A stretch of DNA of 64,000 nucleotides from Bosea sp. ANAM02 (GTDB lineage Bacteria; Pseudomonadota; Alphaproteobacteria; Rhizobiales; Beijerinckiaceae): contig NZ_AP022848.1 in NCBI RefSeq assembly GCF_011764485.1, positions 3,996,001-4,060,000 of the forward strand, given 5' to 3'. How positions within the stretch are numbered: position 1 is the first letter of the stretch; every line of letters starts with the position of its first letter. Below are positions 10,002 to 19,840 of the stretch, in pieces. Below the pieces are notes generated by a model, which was not told the DNA's origin, searched no databases, and saw only the letters and a list, made by a program, of their open reading frames with translations. Both the position numbers and the translations under genes were made by a program.

Positions 10002-11240
10002 TCAAGCTCCCTCTTGCTCTGCCAGCGTGTGCTCGCGCCCCAACTCGCCCTCGCGCTCCGCGATATAGCCGCGCGTGATCGGCAGGCCGTCGAGCTTCTT
10101 GGCGAGCTGGAACTGGAAGACCACGAGGTCGTCATGCCGGAAGCTGGCCTCGCAGGCCGCGAGATAGAACTCCCACATCCGGGCGAAGCGCTCGTCATAC
10201 ATCGCGACCGCCTCGTCGCGGCGGGCGAGGAAGTTCTCGCGCCAGACCTTCAACGTCTCGGCATAATGCAGGCGCAGCACCTCGACATCGGTGATGACCA
10301 GCCCCTCCTGCTCGACCGCCGCCGCCACCTCCGACATCGCCGGGATGTAGCCGCCGGGGAAGATATACTTGGCGATGAAAGGGTTGGTCGCGCCCGGCGG
10401 CGTCGAACGGCCGATGGTGTGGACCAGCGCCACTCCGTCATCGCTCAGCAACTCCCGGATCTTGCGGAAATAGTCGCGATAATAGCCGACGCCGACATGC
10501 TCGAACATGCCGACCGAGACGATGCGGTCGAAGGGCTCGTTCAGGTGGCGGTAGTCCTGCAGGCGAAACTCGACCGGCAGGCCGGAGTCGGCGCCGCGCT
10601 GCTGCGCAATGGCGAGCTGCTCCTCGGAGAGCGTAATGCCCGTGACCGAGGCGCCGGTCTCGCCGGCGATCGAGAGCGCCATGCCGCCCCAGCCACAGCC
10701 GATATCGAGCACGCGCTGGCCCGGCCGGAGATCGAGCTTGCCCATGATGTGGCGCTTCTTGGCGAGCTGCGCCTGCGCCAGGCTCATGCCGGGTTCGGCG
10801 AAATAGGCGCAGGAATACTGCATGTCCGGATCGAGGAAGAGCCGGAAGAAATCGCTCTTGAGATCGTAGTGATGCGCGACATTGCGCCGGGCGAGCGCCG
10901 GCGTGTTATGCTGGTGAAAGCGCCGCACCGCGGTGCGCAGGCCTTCCAGGACCTTGCCCCAGCCCTTGGGGCGGGCGCGATGGACGGCGGCCACCAGCGC
11001 GTCGAGCAGGTCGTAGAGCGAACCCTGCTCGACGACAACGCGCCCGTCCATCACGGCCTCGCCGAGGGCGAGTTCGGGATTGAGCGCGAGTTTCAGTTCC
11101 GTCGGGGAATCGACGATGCGCATCCGCAAGCGCGGTGCAGCACCCTGCCCGACGGACTGCAATGTGCCATCGGGGAATACGACATCGATACGTGGCTCGA
11201 TCGCGAGCCGAGACAACATCCTGGCTATCAGCGAATGCAT
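10002..11240 (-). CDS. cfa: Cyclopropane-fatty-acyl-phospholipid synthase
   Basis: The enzyme transfers a methylene group from S-adenosylmethionine to cis double bonds of membrane phospholipid acyl chains, forming cyclopropane rings that protect against acid and drying. The 412-residue protein has an N-terminal lipid-binding part, then NVAHHYDLKSDFFRLFLD, YSCAYF, the SAM-binding VLDIGCGWGGMAL, and VGMFEHVG, all diagnostic. I chose ATG 11240, preceded by AAGGTGG; a GTG three codons upstream is possible. It stands alone. Confidence 0.93.
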   Translation of the reverse strand: MHSLIARMLSRLAIEPRIDVVFPDGTLQSVGQGAAPRLRMRIVDSPTELKLALNPELALGEAVMDGRVVVEQGSLYDLLDALVAAVHRARPKGWGKVLEGLRTAVRRFHQHNTPALARRNVAHHYDLKSDFFRLFLDPDMQYSCAYFAEPGMSLAQAQLAKKRHIMGKLDLRPGQRVLDIGCGWGGMALSIAGETGASVTGITLSEEQLAIAQQRGADSGLPVEFRLQDYRHLNEPFDRIVSVGMFEHVGVGYYRDYFRKIRELLSDDGVALVHTIGRSTPPGATNPFIAKYIFPGGYIPAMSEVAAAVEQEGLVITDVEVLRLHYAETLKVWRENFLARRDEAVAMYDERFARMWEFYLAACEASFRHDDLVVFQFQLAKKLDGLPITRGYIAEREGELGREHTLAEQEGA

Positions 11241-11425
11241 TGGCCCCACCTTCGGCAGCGCCCCTTTCGCTCAAGATGGCAACGCGGCGCGCCGTCGTAA
11301 CGGCCCTTACGCGCAACACGGCCCCACGCCTGCGACATGACAACGCAGGCGAGGTCGTTCGATTTCGCTACGAAAGCATGGCTGAGCGCAGAACGGCAAA
11401 GCCCGAAACTGCGCTGGAGTCACAG

Positions 11426-11538
11426 CCCTCATCCTGAGGAGCAAGCGAAGCTTGCCTCTCGAAGGATGTTCCAGATGGTTCTCGAGCCTCCTGAAACACC
11501 CTTCGCGACGCCGCTGACGTGGCTCCTCAGGATGAGGG
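11426..11538. repeat. Palindromic intergenic repeat, CCCTCATCCTGAGGAGC family
   Basis: The element has perfect 17-bp inverted ends, CCCTCATCCTGAGGAGC (11426-11442) and GCTCCTCAGGATGAGGG (11522-11538). It lies in the 320-bp gap upstream of cfa and downstream of the ABC operon. The remainder of the gap (11241-11425) shows no gene I can support; it must contain the cfa promoter, but I see no clear -35/-10 pair. Confidence 0.8.
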
Positions 11539-11560
11539 CTCAGGGCGCTTAAAGCGGTTT

Positions 11561-12336
<776 letters not shown>

Positions 12337-12340
<4 letters not shown>

Positions 12341-13110
12341 GCGCGCGCCCACGGAAACAGGCGCTGATTGACCGCCTTGAAGAGGAAATCGGAGACCAGC
12401 CCGATCAGGCCGATCACGATGATGCCGAAGATGATCTGCCCGGTGTTCAGCAGCGCCTGGCTGTCGGTGATCATGTGGCCGATGCCGGAGGACGAGCCGA
12501 TCAGCTCGGCGACGATGACATAGGTCCAGGCCCAGCCGAGCACGAGGCGGAAGATCTCGGCGATCTCGGGCGCCGCGTTCGGCAGCATGACGCGGCGGAC
12601 CACGGAGCTGTCGGTCGCACCGAGCGTATAGGCGGCGTCGACGAGATCACGCCGGATCGAGCCGACCGAGACCGCGATCATCAGGATGAGCTGGAAGACC
12701 GAGCCGATGAAGATCACGAGCAGCTTCTGCGTCTCGCCAATGCCGGCCCAGAGGATCAGCAGCGGGATGAAGGCCGAAGCCGGCAGATAGCGAGCGAAGG
12801 AGACGAAGGGCTCCAGGAAGGCCTCGATCGGCTTGTAGGCGCCCATCAGGATGCCGAGCGGCAGGGCGACGATGACGGCGAGGATGAAGCCGCCGACGAC
12901 GCGCCAGATCGTCATCATGATGTCGAAGCCGAAGCCGTACCGGACCATCAGGCTGTACCCCTCGCCGACCATGGTCAACGGATCGGCCAGGAAGAGGCGC
13001 TGGACATAGCCGCCGAAGGTCGCGACCGACCAGAGCGCGACGAAAAGCGCGAAGAAGGCCAGGCCATAGCCGATACGGGCCGAGGCCGAGACGGGTTGCA
13101 AAGGTCTCAT
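12337..13110 (-). CDS. NitT/TauT-type ABC transporter permease
   Basis: The 257-residue inner-membrane protein has about six hydrophobic segments and the BPD permease EAA-type loop (DAAYTLGATDSSVVRRVMLPNAAPEI). It would pair with the ATPase at 11561 and the binding protein at 13633. The start overlaps the mug stop (ATGA), so translation of the DNA glycosylase and the permease is coupled. Confidence 0.92.
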
Positions 13111-13622
13111 CGCGTTGTCGTTCCGGTCACGGCCATGGCCAGTTGCTTCCAGGGTTCGATCGACCAGAAGCCGGCTGCGGCGCCGGAGGTCGAGGGGAGG
13201 ACGTAGATCTCGGCATCGGCCAGTCCATGCGCCTGCGGCCCGTAGGCAAGCCGCCCCTCGCCGATCCCGAGGGCGGCTTGCGCCGCACGCTTGCCGTTGA
13301 AAGCGAGGATTCGGGGCCGGTTCGCCGCGATCCGCGCCGTGAAGCCGGCCACGTCGAAATGGCCGCCGCGCAGTGCGGAATCCGGGCCCGATGTGCGCTT
13401 GGCGACATCGGTCAGGCCGATACGATAGCGCAGCAGGGTCCGGAACTCCTCCGGCCAGAGCCTCACGGGGACGAGCCCGACTTCATGAAGCACCGGCCAG
13501 AACTTGTTGCCCGGCCCGGCATAGTAGGCGCCGCGCCTGGCCGAGACGGCGCCGGCCTGCGTGCCGCAGAAGACAACGCGCAGGCCGGGCTCCAGGACAT
13601 CCGGGAGGATGTCGCAGATCAC
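13107..13622 (-). CDS. mug: Mug/TDG-type mismatch-specific DNA glycosylase
   Basis: The 171-residue protein belongs to the uracil-DNA glycosylase superfamily, Mug/TDG branch, which removes uracil or thymine mispaired with G. It shows FCGTQAGAVSA, YYAGPGNKFWPVL, a GLTD segment and the C-terminal LPSTSGAA loop. Compared with E. coli Mug (GINPG and NPSG), the catalytic-loop Asn is Gln here and the Pro is Ala, so the chemistry may differ. It lies between an ABC binding protein gene (10 bp upstream) and the permease gene (4-bp overlap), an unusual place for a repair enzyme. Confidence 0.82.
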   Translation of the reverse strand: MICDILPDVLEPGLRVVFCGTQAGAVSARRGAYYAGPGNKFWPVLHEVGLVPVRLWPEEFRTLLRYRIGLTDVAKRTSGPDSALRGGHFDVAGFTARIAANRPRILAFNGKRAAQAALGIGEGRLAYGPQAHGLADAEIYVLPSTSGAAAGFWSIEPWKQLAMAVTGTTTR

Positions 13623-13632
13623 GCGGCGGCTG

Positions 13633-14592
13633 TTACTTGCCGGCGACGAACTTGGTATCGACCAGCGTGGCGAGATCAGGCTTGGCCTTGATCAGGCCGA
13701 TTTCGAGCAGCAGGTCGGCGGCCTTGGACGAGAAGGCCTGCCAGTCGCCCGAGAAGAACTTCTTGTTGCCCTCGGCATCCGACCAGCGCAGATACCCGGC
13801 CGATTTGCCGAACTGCTCGCCGGTCTGCTTCACGTCGGCGCCCATGGTCTCGTAGGCCTTGGCCTGGTCCTTCTTGATCATGTCCAGAGCCTCGAAATAG
13901 CTCTGGGCGAGTGCCGCCGCAGCCTTGTCGTTGACCAGGAAGGCCGGGGTGCAGCCGAAGGTGTCCATCACCATCGGATAGTCGAGCGTGGTGGCGATGA
14001 TCTTGCCGGCGTCCGGCTTGTCGCGGACGGTGGAGAGATAGGGCTCATAGGTCATGGCGGCGTCGTTCTGGCCCGCGATGAAGGCCTGCGCGGCCGGGCC
14101 GGGCTCCATGTTGACGACCTTGACGTCCTTCACCGAGAGGCCGTTCTCCTTGAGCATCCAGGCCAGGGCGAAATAGGGCGAGGTGCCCGGCGCCGAGGCC
14201 GCGACCGTCTTGCCCTTCAGGTCCTTGATCGCGGCGACGTCCTTGCGCACGGCCATACCGTCGGCGCCGTAGCTCTTGTCGAGCTGGAAGATCTGCTTCG
14301 TCTTGATGCCGGCCGCATCCCAGACGATCCAGGTCTCCACTGTGGTCGCGGCGCACTGGATGTCGCCGGAAGCGATGGCAAGGTGGCGATCCTTCTGCGG
14401 GATCTTCTTGATGGTGACGTCGAGGCCGTTCTTGGCGAAGATGCCGGCCTCCTTGGCGAGCACCAGCGGCGCGAAGCCGGTCCAGCCGGAAATGCCGATA
14501 TTGACCTTCGTCTGCGCCTGGGCGCCGCCCGCCGCCAGAAGCGCCGCGAAGCCAAAACCCACCGCCACGCCGGCGCGCTTGAAAACTGCCAT
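13633..14592 (-). CDS. NitT/TauT-type ABC substrate-binding protein
   Basis: This is the periplasmic ligand receptor of the transporter encoded just downstream. The 319-residue precursor starts with a signal peptide (about residues 1-26, ending GGAQAQ), followed by an NMT1/THI5-like fold: VNIGISGWTGFAPLVLAKEAG, FAKNGLDVTIKKI, GTSPYFALAWML. ATG 14592 is preceded by GGGGAAGGG; a longer frame to 14709 would run through the promoter and operator. The ligand is not predictable, but the operator suggests histidine, urocanate or a similar compound. Confidence 0.92.
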   Translation of the reverse strand: MAVFKRAGVAVGFGFAALLAAGGAQAQTKVNIGISGWTGFAPLVLAKEAGIFAKNGLDVTIKKIPQKDRHLAIASGDIQCAATTVETWIVWDAAGIKTKQIFQLDKSYGADGMAVRKDVAAIKDLKGKTVAASAPGTSPYFALAWMLKENGLSVKDVKVVNMEPGPAAQAFIAGQNDAAMTYEPYLSTVRDKPDAGKIIATTLDYPMVMDTFGCTPAFLVNDKAAAALAQSYFEALDMIKKDQAKAYETMGADVKQTGEQFGKSAGYLRWSDAEGNKKFFSGDWQAFSSKAADLLLEIGLIKAKPDLATLVDTKFVAGK

Positions 14593-14681
14593 GATTGAAA
14601 CCCTTCCCCTGTTTTTCGGCTGACGCCTCATCCAGACGCCTAGACGCCCTTCGTGTTGCGATGCAACCTTCGTTCCAGACC

Positions 14682-14709
14682 AGCCTAATTGCATATGCAA
14701 AAACGTCAA
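14682..14709 (-). promoter_or_regulatory. Promoter of the ABC-mug operon with hut-type operator
   Basis: On the minus strand TTGACG (14709-14704) and TAGGCT (14687-14682) are spaced 16 bp as -35 and -10. The spacer contains TTGCATATGCAA (14689-14700), identical to both hut operators. The flanks also match: the 16-mer TAATTGCATATGCAAA is shared with the hut region. A protein bound there would block RNA polymerase. The distance to the start codon at 14592 is about 90 nt. Confidence 0.7.
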
Positions 14710-14833
14710 GCGGCCGATCAGCGCCGCTTGGGGAAGTCATGACATTCTCTCGTTTGACAGGGCAGAGGGAATTTCCTCCTCTTCCGCCCGCCGGCGCGAG
14801 GGGCGCCTTCTTTCTGTGAGTCGAGGTTTCCCA

Positions 14834-16390
14834 ATGAACGGCGCCGACCGCCTTTGCGACACGCTTCTGATCAACGGCGTCGATACCTGCTTCGCCAATC
14901 CCGGCACGTCCGAGATGCATTTCGTCGCGGCGCTCGACCGCAAGCCGGAAATGCGCTGCGTGCTCGGCCTGTTCGAGGGCGTGGTGACCGGCGCCGCCGA
15001 TGGCTATGCGCGCATGGCCGACAAGCCGGCGGCGACGCTGCTGCATTGCGGCCCCGGCATGGCGAACGCGCTCGCCAACATGCACAATGCCAGGCGCGCC
15101 CGCACGCCGATGATCAATGTCGTCGGCGACCACGCGACCTATCATCTCCAGCATGACGCGCCGCTGACCAGCGATATCGAGAGCCTGGCCGAGCCGATGT
15201 CGCATTTCGTCCGCCGCATCGCGACGCCGGAGGATGTCGGCCCGGCGATCGGGGAGGCCTATGTCGCCTCGCTGACGCTGCCCGGCGTCACCACGGTCAT
15301 CCTCCCGGCCGATTGCGCCTGGGGCAGCGTCGAGCCCGCCACGCTGAAGCCGACCGAGCTGCCGGCGCTGAAGAGCGTCGAGGGCGCGACGATCCGCGAG
15401 GTCGCGGCCGGCCTGCGCAAGCATGGCAAACGTGGCGCGATCATGCTGACCGGCCTCGCGCTGCGCGAGAAGCCGATGGAGATGGCCGCCCGCATCTGCG
15501 CGGTCACCGGCGCCCAGATCTTCAGCCAGATGTCGAACGGGCGCATCCAGCGCGGCGCCGGCCGCGTCGCCATGCCCAAGGTGTTCTACCCGATCGACAA
15601 GGCGCTCGAGCAACTCAAGGACGTCGACTATCTCGTGCTCGTCGGCGCGCAGGTTCCGGTCGGCTTCTTCGCCTATCCCGGCAAGCCCGGCCGCCTGATC
15701 CATGACGGCTGCGAGGTCGCCAAGCTCGCGATCCCCGGCGACGACCTGCCGGCCGCGATCACCGCGCTCGCCGAGGAGATGGGCGCGACCAAGACCGCCC
15801 CGCTCTACATCGCGCCGGCGCGTAAGGAGCAGCCCGGCCTGCCGACCGGCAAGCTCGATGCCGACAAGGCCTGCGCCATCGTCTCGGCGCTGCTGCCGGA
15901 GAACTGCATCGTCTGCGACGAGTCGGTCTCGTCCGGCCGCAGCTTCTATTACGACTGCCACAGCGCGCCGCAGCACGACTATATCCAGCTCACCGGCGGC
16001 GCGATCGGCGAAGGCATCCCGCTCGCCATCGGCGCGGCCGTCGCCTGCCCCGACCGCAAGGTCATCGGCATGCAGGCCGACGGCTCGGGCATGTACACGG
16101 TGCAGGGCCTGTGGACACAGGCGCGTGAGAATCTCGACATCGTCACCGTCGTCTTCGCCAACCGGACCTACCAGATCCTGCATGGCGAGATGCGCGCCGT
16201 CGGCGTCAACGATTTCGGCCGCAACGCCACGTTGATGCTGAACATCGACGAGCCGGCGCTGGACTGGGTGATGATGGCCAAGGGCATGGGCGTCGAAGCG
16301 GCGCGGGCGACCACCGCCGAGGAGTTCGCGAGCCTGTTCAAGGCGGCGCTGGCCAAGAAGGGGCCGTTCCTGATCGAGGCGGCGATCTGA
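14834..16390 (+). CDS. Thiamine-diphosphate-dependent enzyme (acetolactate synthase large subunit family)
   Basis: The 518-residue protein has the three-domain ThDP enzyme layout. The N-terminal PYR domain carries the activating glutamate in LGLFEGVVTGAADGYARM, a central domain follows, and the C-terminal PP domain has the ThDP/Mg motif QADGSGMYTVQ...VVFANRTYQIL. It resembles IlvB/MdlC-type 2-oxoacid enzymes rather than true IlvB, and no ilvH small subunit lies nearby. GAGG precedes the ATG by 7 nt, and TTGACA at 14754-14759 may be its -35 box. It is divergent from the ABC-mug operon; substrate unknown. Confidence 0.85.
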   Translation: MNGADRLCDTLLINGVDTCFANPGTSEMHFVAALDRKPEMRCVLGLFEGVVTGAADGYARMADKPAATLLHCGPGMANALANMHNARRARTPMINVVGDHATYHLQHDAPLTSDIESLAEPMSHFVRRIATPEDVGPAIGEAYVASLTLPGVTTVILPADCAWGSVEPATLKPTELPALKSVEGATIREVAAGLRKHGKRGAIMLTGLALREKPMEMAARICAVTGAQIFSQMSNGRIQRGAGRVAMPKVFYPIDKALEQLKDVDYLVLVGAQVPVGFFAYPGKPGRLIHDGCEVAKLAIPGDDLPAAITALAEEMGATKTAPLYIAPARKEQPGLPTGKLDADKACAIVSALLPENCIVCDESVSSGRSFYYDCHSAPQHDYIQLTGGAIGEGIPLAIGAAVACPDRKVIGMQADGSGMYTVQGLWTQARENLDIVTVVFANRTYQILHGEMRAVGVNDFGRNATLMLNIDEPALDWVMMAKGMGVEAARATTAEEFASLFKAALAKKGPFLIEAAI

Positions 16391-16417
16391 GAGGGGTCAA
16401 GTCGCCATCTGAAGCGT

Positions 16418-16550
16418 GTCATCCCGCACGCGCTGCGGCACGAAGTGCTGCGGCGCAGATGCGGGACCGTTCTCAGAAAGAGGCGCCCTCTCGTCACGCG
16501 GTCCCGTGTCTGCGCCGCAGCGTTTCACGCTGCAGCGCGCACGGGATGAC
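16418..16550. repeat. Palindromic intergenic repeat, GTCATCCCG-CGCGCTGC family, copy 1
   Basis: The element begins GTCATCCCGCACGCGCTGC and ends GCAGCGCGCACGGGATGAC, near-perfect inverted ends. Inner arms are CAGATGCGGGACCG and CGGTCCCGTGTCTG. It lies between convergent genes and may double as a terminator. A related composite is at 18351-18553. Confidence 0.8.
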
Positions 16551-16577
16551 AGCCGGTGATCCCGGAGAAGACAGGCG

Positions 16578-17621
16578 CTACTTGAACTCGCCCAGGAACG
16601 CGTCGAGGCAATCACCGATCGCCTCGATAGCGTAGCCGCCCTCCTGCACCACCAGCGTCGGCAGGCCGAAGCCCTTCACCTGCCGGCCGATCGTGCCGAA
16701 ATCGCTGGCCCCCAGCTTCAGCACGCCGATCGGGTCGTCCTTGTGGGCATCGTAGCCCAGCGCGATCACCACGACCTCGGCGCCGAAATCGCGGATCGCC
16801 CTGCCGGCCTCGGCGACCGCCGCTTCCATCGCGGCACCACCCGCACCATGGGCCAGCGGCAGGTTCAGGTTGAAGCCCTCGCCCGGGCCGTTGCCGCGCT
16901 CGTCGGCATAGCCGGTGAAGAACGGGTAGTAGTTCGTGGGATCGGCATGGACCGAAATCGTCAGCACGTCGTTGCGGCGATAGAAGATTTGCTGCGTGCC
17001 GTCGCCGTGATGGGCGTCGACATCGAGGATCGCGACCTTGCCGAATTTCGAGCGCAGACGCTGGGCCGCGATCGCGGTGTTGTTGAGATAGCAGAAGCCG
17101 GTCGCGCGATCGGCGCGGGCATGGTGGCCGGAGGGGCGGCAGAGCGAATAGACGGCGCGCTCGCCGGCCAGGATCGCATCGGCAGCGGAAACCGCGGTCT
17201 CGGACGAACGCAGCGTCGAATGCCAGCAATGCTCGCCGATCGGCACCGAGAGATCGCCGAGATACCAGCCGAGCTGGCCGATGAAGCCGGTCGGACGACA
17301 GGGCGGGCGGACATCCTCGTCCGGCCGGCCGCTCCAATAGGGGAAGGTGCTCGGCCAGACTTCCGGCCCGCGCTCGGCCGGCAGGTCCTGCCAGCGCGCC
17401 CAGGCGGTTTCAAGGAACCTGACGAAGCCGGCATCATGGATCGCCAGGACCGGCTCCGTGCCATGCGCCGCCGGCTTCTCCGGCGTGATGCCGTGCTTCT
17501 CGAGCGCGCCGAGCAAGCGCTCCGTCCGCTCCGGCAGGTCCTTGGGCGCCACGACCCTGCCGAAGCGCATATATTGCTGGGGATCGTGAAGGGCTTGGTC
17601 GGGGTGGTAGAAGGCGCGCAT
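16578..17621 (-). CDS. Histone deacetylase family protein, acetylpolyamine amidohydrolase-like
   Basis: This is a zinc-dependent arginase/deacetylase-fold enzyme that probably removes acetyl groups from polyamines or other small amines. Key segments are RPSGHHARADRATGFCYLNN (the active-site His pair), the zinc ligands in ILDVDAHHGDGTQ, HADPTNYYPFFTGYADE, and ALGYDAHKDDP. Acetylpolyamine amidohydrolases are about 340 residues; this is 347. I preferred ATG 17621 (MRAFYHPD); ATG 17633 has its GAGG touching the start. It stands alone between a repeat and a tetR gene. Confidence 0.88.
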   Translation of the reverse strand: MRAFYHPDQALHDPQQYMRFGRVVAPKDLPERTERLLGALEKHGITPEKPAAHGTEPVLAIHDAGFVRFLETAWARWQDLPAERGPEVWPSTFPYWSGRPDEDVRPPCRPTGFIGQLGWYLGDLSVPIGEHCWHSTLRSSETAVSAADAILAGERAVYSLCRPSGHHARADRATGFCYLNNTAIAAQRLRSKFGKVAILDVDAHHGDGTQQIFYRRNDVLTISVHADPTNYYPFFTGYADERGNGPGEGFNLNLPLAHGAGGAAMEAAVAEAGRAIRDFGAEVVVIALGYDAHKDDPIGVLKLGASDFGTIGRQVKGFGLPTLVVQEGGYAIEAIGDCLDAFLGEFK

Positions 17622-17748
17622 CAGGCGAAGCATCCTCGTCAGATCGCGAGGCGACCGTCAGCCCCGCGAGGAGATGCTAGCAACCGCCGCCGCGCCGGTC
17701 AGCCATGACGATGCCGCCCTCCCCTGCGTTCAGGGCGGGGCAACGGGC

Positions 17749-18345
17749 TCAGTGCGGCGAGAGCAGCGCCACGAATTCGCGCGCCAGGGCATCGATCGCA
17801 TGGCGCTCCGGCCGGTACCAATCGGTCGAACCGTTGAGCGCGCCGAGCAGGAAGAGCCTGAGCACATCCGGCGAATTGCCGGCCGGCATGCCGCCCGCTT
17901 CCTGCCACTCGGCGATCAGGCCGCGCCAGACATCCTCATAGGCACGACGCACGGCGCGCACGCTTTCGGGTACCGGCGCCGCCCCGAAGGTGAAGACCTT
18001 GATGCTGGCGGAGGTATAGTCGCCATGGCCGTGAAGGGCCGAGAGATGCGCGCGGATCGCCGCTTCCAGCCGGGTTCGTGGCGAAGCGTCTTCCTTCGCG
18101 GCCAACGCCGCGACGACCGCCTCATGGACGAAGCGCACGCCATCGTTGACGACCGCCTCGACGATCTCCTCCTTCGAGCCGAAATGGTAGTAGAGGCTCG
18201 CCTTGCGGATGCCGACGGCCTCGGCGATCTCACGCAGGGTGGTCTGATGATAGCCGCCGCCGCGCAGCAGCCGCGCGGCATGGTCGAGGATCAGCCGGCG
18301 CGAGCCGCCTTCGCCGGTCGGCCGCGTCGTTGGCGCTTCACTCAT
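17749..18345 (-). CDS. TetR/AcrR family transcriptional regulator
   Basis: The 198-residue repressor has an N-terminal TetR HTH (ILDHAARLLRGGGYHQTTLREIAEAVGIRKASLYYHFGSK, shown here only to locate residues 19-58) and a divergent C-terminal ligand domain. The target is unknown. The nearest upstream gene on the same strand is an acyl-CoA dehydrogenase, so a fatty-acyl-CoA-responsive role is possible but unproven, since a composite repeat separates them. Confidence 0.9.
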   Translation of the reverse strand: MSEAPTTRPTGEGGSRRLILDHAARLLRGGGYHQTTLREIAEAVGIRKASLYYHFGSKEEIVEAVVNDGVRFVHEAVVAALAAKEDASPRTRLEAAIRAHLSALHGHGDYTSASIKVFTFGAAPVPESVRAVRRAYEDVWRGLIAEWQEAGGMPAGNSPDVLRLFLLGALNGSTDWYRPERHAIDALAREFVALLSPH

Positions 18346-18350
18346 AGGGT

Positions 18351-18553
18351 GTCATCCCGTGCGCGCTGCGGCGCGCAGCGCCGCGGCGCAGACCCGGGAC
18401 CGCGTGACAAGAAGGCGCGTTTTCCGGGGAACGGTCCCGTGTCTGCGCTGCAGCGTTTCACGCTGCGGCGCGCACGGGATGACAGGCGCCCTACCGGAAG
18501 ACGGTCCCGCATCTGCGTCGCAGCATTGCATGCCGCAGCGCGTGCGGGATGAC
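18351..18553. repeat. Composite palindromic repeat, GTCATCCCG-CGCGCTGC family, copy 2 plus half copy
   Basis: A full element (18351-18483, GTCATCCCGTGCGCGCTGC to GCGCGCACGGGATGAC) is followed directly by what looks like the right half of a second element (18484-18553, ending GCAGCGCGTGCGGGATGAC). The half copy repeats the order GACGGTCCCG, CATCTGCG, GCAGC, GCGCG. It fills the gap between tetR and the acyl-CoA dehydrogenase gene. Confidence 0.75.
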
Positions 18554-18562
18554 GCTCGGCCT

Positions 18563-19741
18563 TCACAGCCGCTTCGCCACTTCCTCGAGCATAACCTCGG
18601 TCGCGCCGCCGCCGATCGCCTGGACGCGGGCGTCGCGGGTCATGCGCTCGATCGCGCTCTCGCGCATGTAGCCCATGCCGCCATGGAACTGCAGGCAGTC
18701 GTACATCACTTCGTTGACCAGCTCGCCGCAATAGGCCTTGGCCATCGAGACCTCGCGGGTGGCGTCGAAGCCCTGCGCGTCGAGCCAGGCGGCGTGATAG
18801 ACGAGCTGGCGGCCGGCCTCGACCTTGCTCGCAAGCTCGGAAAGGCGCTGGCGGATCGCCTGCTTCTCCCAGAGCGGCGCGCCGAAGGCTTTTCGCGTCT
18901 TTACATAGTCCAGCGTCAGGTCGATCGCGGCCTGCGCCTCGCCCATCGCCATCGCACCGATCACCGTGCGTTCGTTCTGGAAATTGCTCATGATCGCGTA
19001 GAAACCGCGGCCCTCCTGCCCGAGCAGGTTCTCGGCCGGAACCTTGCAATCGACGAAGGAGAGTTCGGCGGTATCGGACGAGCGCCAGCCATGCTTGTCG
19101 AGCGCGCGCGAGACGGAGAAGCCCGGCGTGCCCTTCTCGACCACGAAGATCGAGACCGATTGCGAGGGCCTGCCTTGCGGATCGGTCTTGGCGGCGACGC
19201 AGTAGAGATCGGCATGGACGCCGTTGGTGATGAACATCTTGGCGCCGTTGAGGACGTAGTGATCGCCCTCGCGCCGCGCCGTGGTGCGGATGCCCTTCAC
19301 GTCCGAGCCTGCATCGGGCTCGGTGACGGCGACCGCGACGATCGTTTCGCCGGCGATGATGCCGGGCAGGTACTTGTCCTTCTGGGCCTGATTGCCGGCA
19401 TTGGCGATATGGACGGAGGCCATGTCGGTATGGACCAGCGCCGTGATCGCGACCCCGGAGAAGGTCGAGCGACCCAGCTCCTCGGCCAGCACGACGGTCG
19501 CCATCGTGTCCATCTCGGAGCCCCCGTAATCGGCGGGGTAGCGGATGCCGAAGAAGCCGAGCTCGCCCATCTTGCGCAGCACGGCGCGCGGGACGAAGCC
19601 GTCCTCCTCCCATTGCAGGGCATGCGGCTTGATCTCGGTCTCGACGAAGCGGCGGACCTGGTCGCGCAGCGCCTCGTGCTCTTCGGTGAAGTAAGGCGAG
19701 CGGCGCGCGCCCTCCGCGACAAGCTTTCCGTCCGATGACAT
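18563..19741 (-). CDS. Acyl-CoA dehydrogenase
   Basis: This FAD enzyme introduces a trans-2 double bond into acyl-CoA, the first step of beta-oxidation or of branched-chain acyl degradation. The 392-residue protein has N-terminal helices, VAVTEPDAGSDVKGI (FAD/substrate loop), ITNGVHADLYCV, and the C-terminal QFHGGMGYMRE and RMTRDARVQAIGGGATEVM signatures. Chain-length specificity cannot be read from sequence. A possible regulatory partner is the tetR gene at 17749. Confidence 0.92.
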   Translation of the reverse strand: MSSDGKLVAEGARRSPYFTEEHEALRDQVRRFVETEIKPHALQWEEDGFVPRAVLRKMGELGFFGIRYPADYGGSEMDTMATVVLAEELGRSTFSGVAITALVHTDMASVHIANAGNQAQKDKYLPGIIAGETIVAVAVTEPDAGSDVKGIRTTARREGDHYVLNGAKMFITNGVHADLYCVAAKTDPQGRPSQSVSIFVVEKGTPGFSVSRALDKHGWRSSDTAELSFVDCKVPAENLLGQEGRGFYAIMSNFQNERTVIGAMAMGEAQAAIDLTLDYVKTRKAFGAPLWEKQAIRQRLSELASKVEAGRQLVYHAAWLDAQGFDATREVSMAKAYCGELVNEVMYDCLQFHGGMGYMRESAIERMTRDARVQAIGGGATEVMLEEVAKRL

Positions 19742-19840
19742 CGCCTTCTCCCCTTCTCGCGCAGCGCCATCGGCGATCTACCTGTCGGACGGTAGGTGAA
19801 TACCTCGCCGAGATCAAGCTATCGGCAATTCGCGGCGATG

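Noticed and set aside
17749..18345. TetR protein as the regulator of the hut palindrome
   Set aside because: It is far from the palindromes, lies next to an acyl-CoA dehydrogenase gene, and hut regulators are usually GntR/HutC type.
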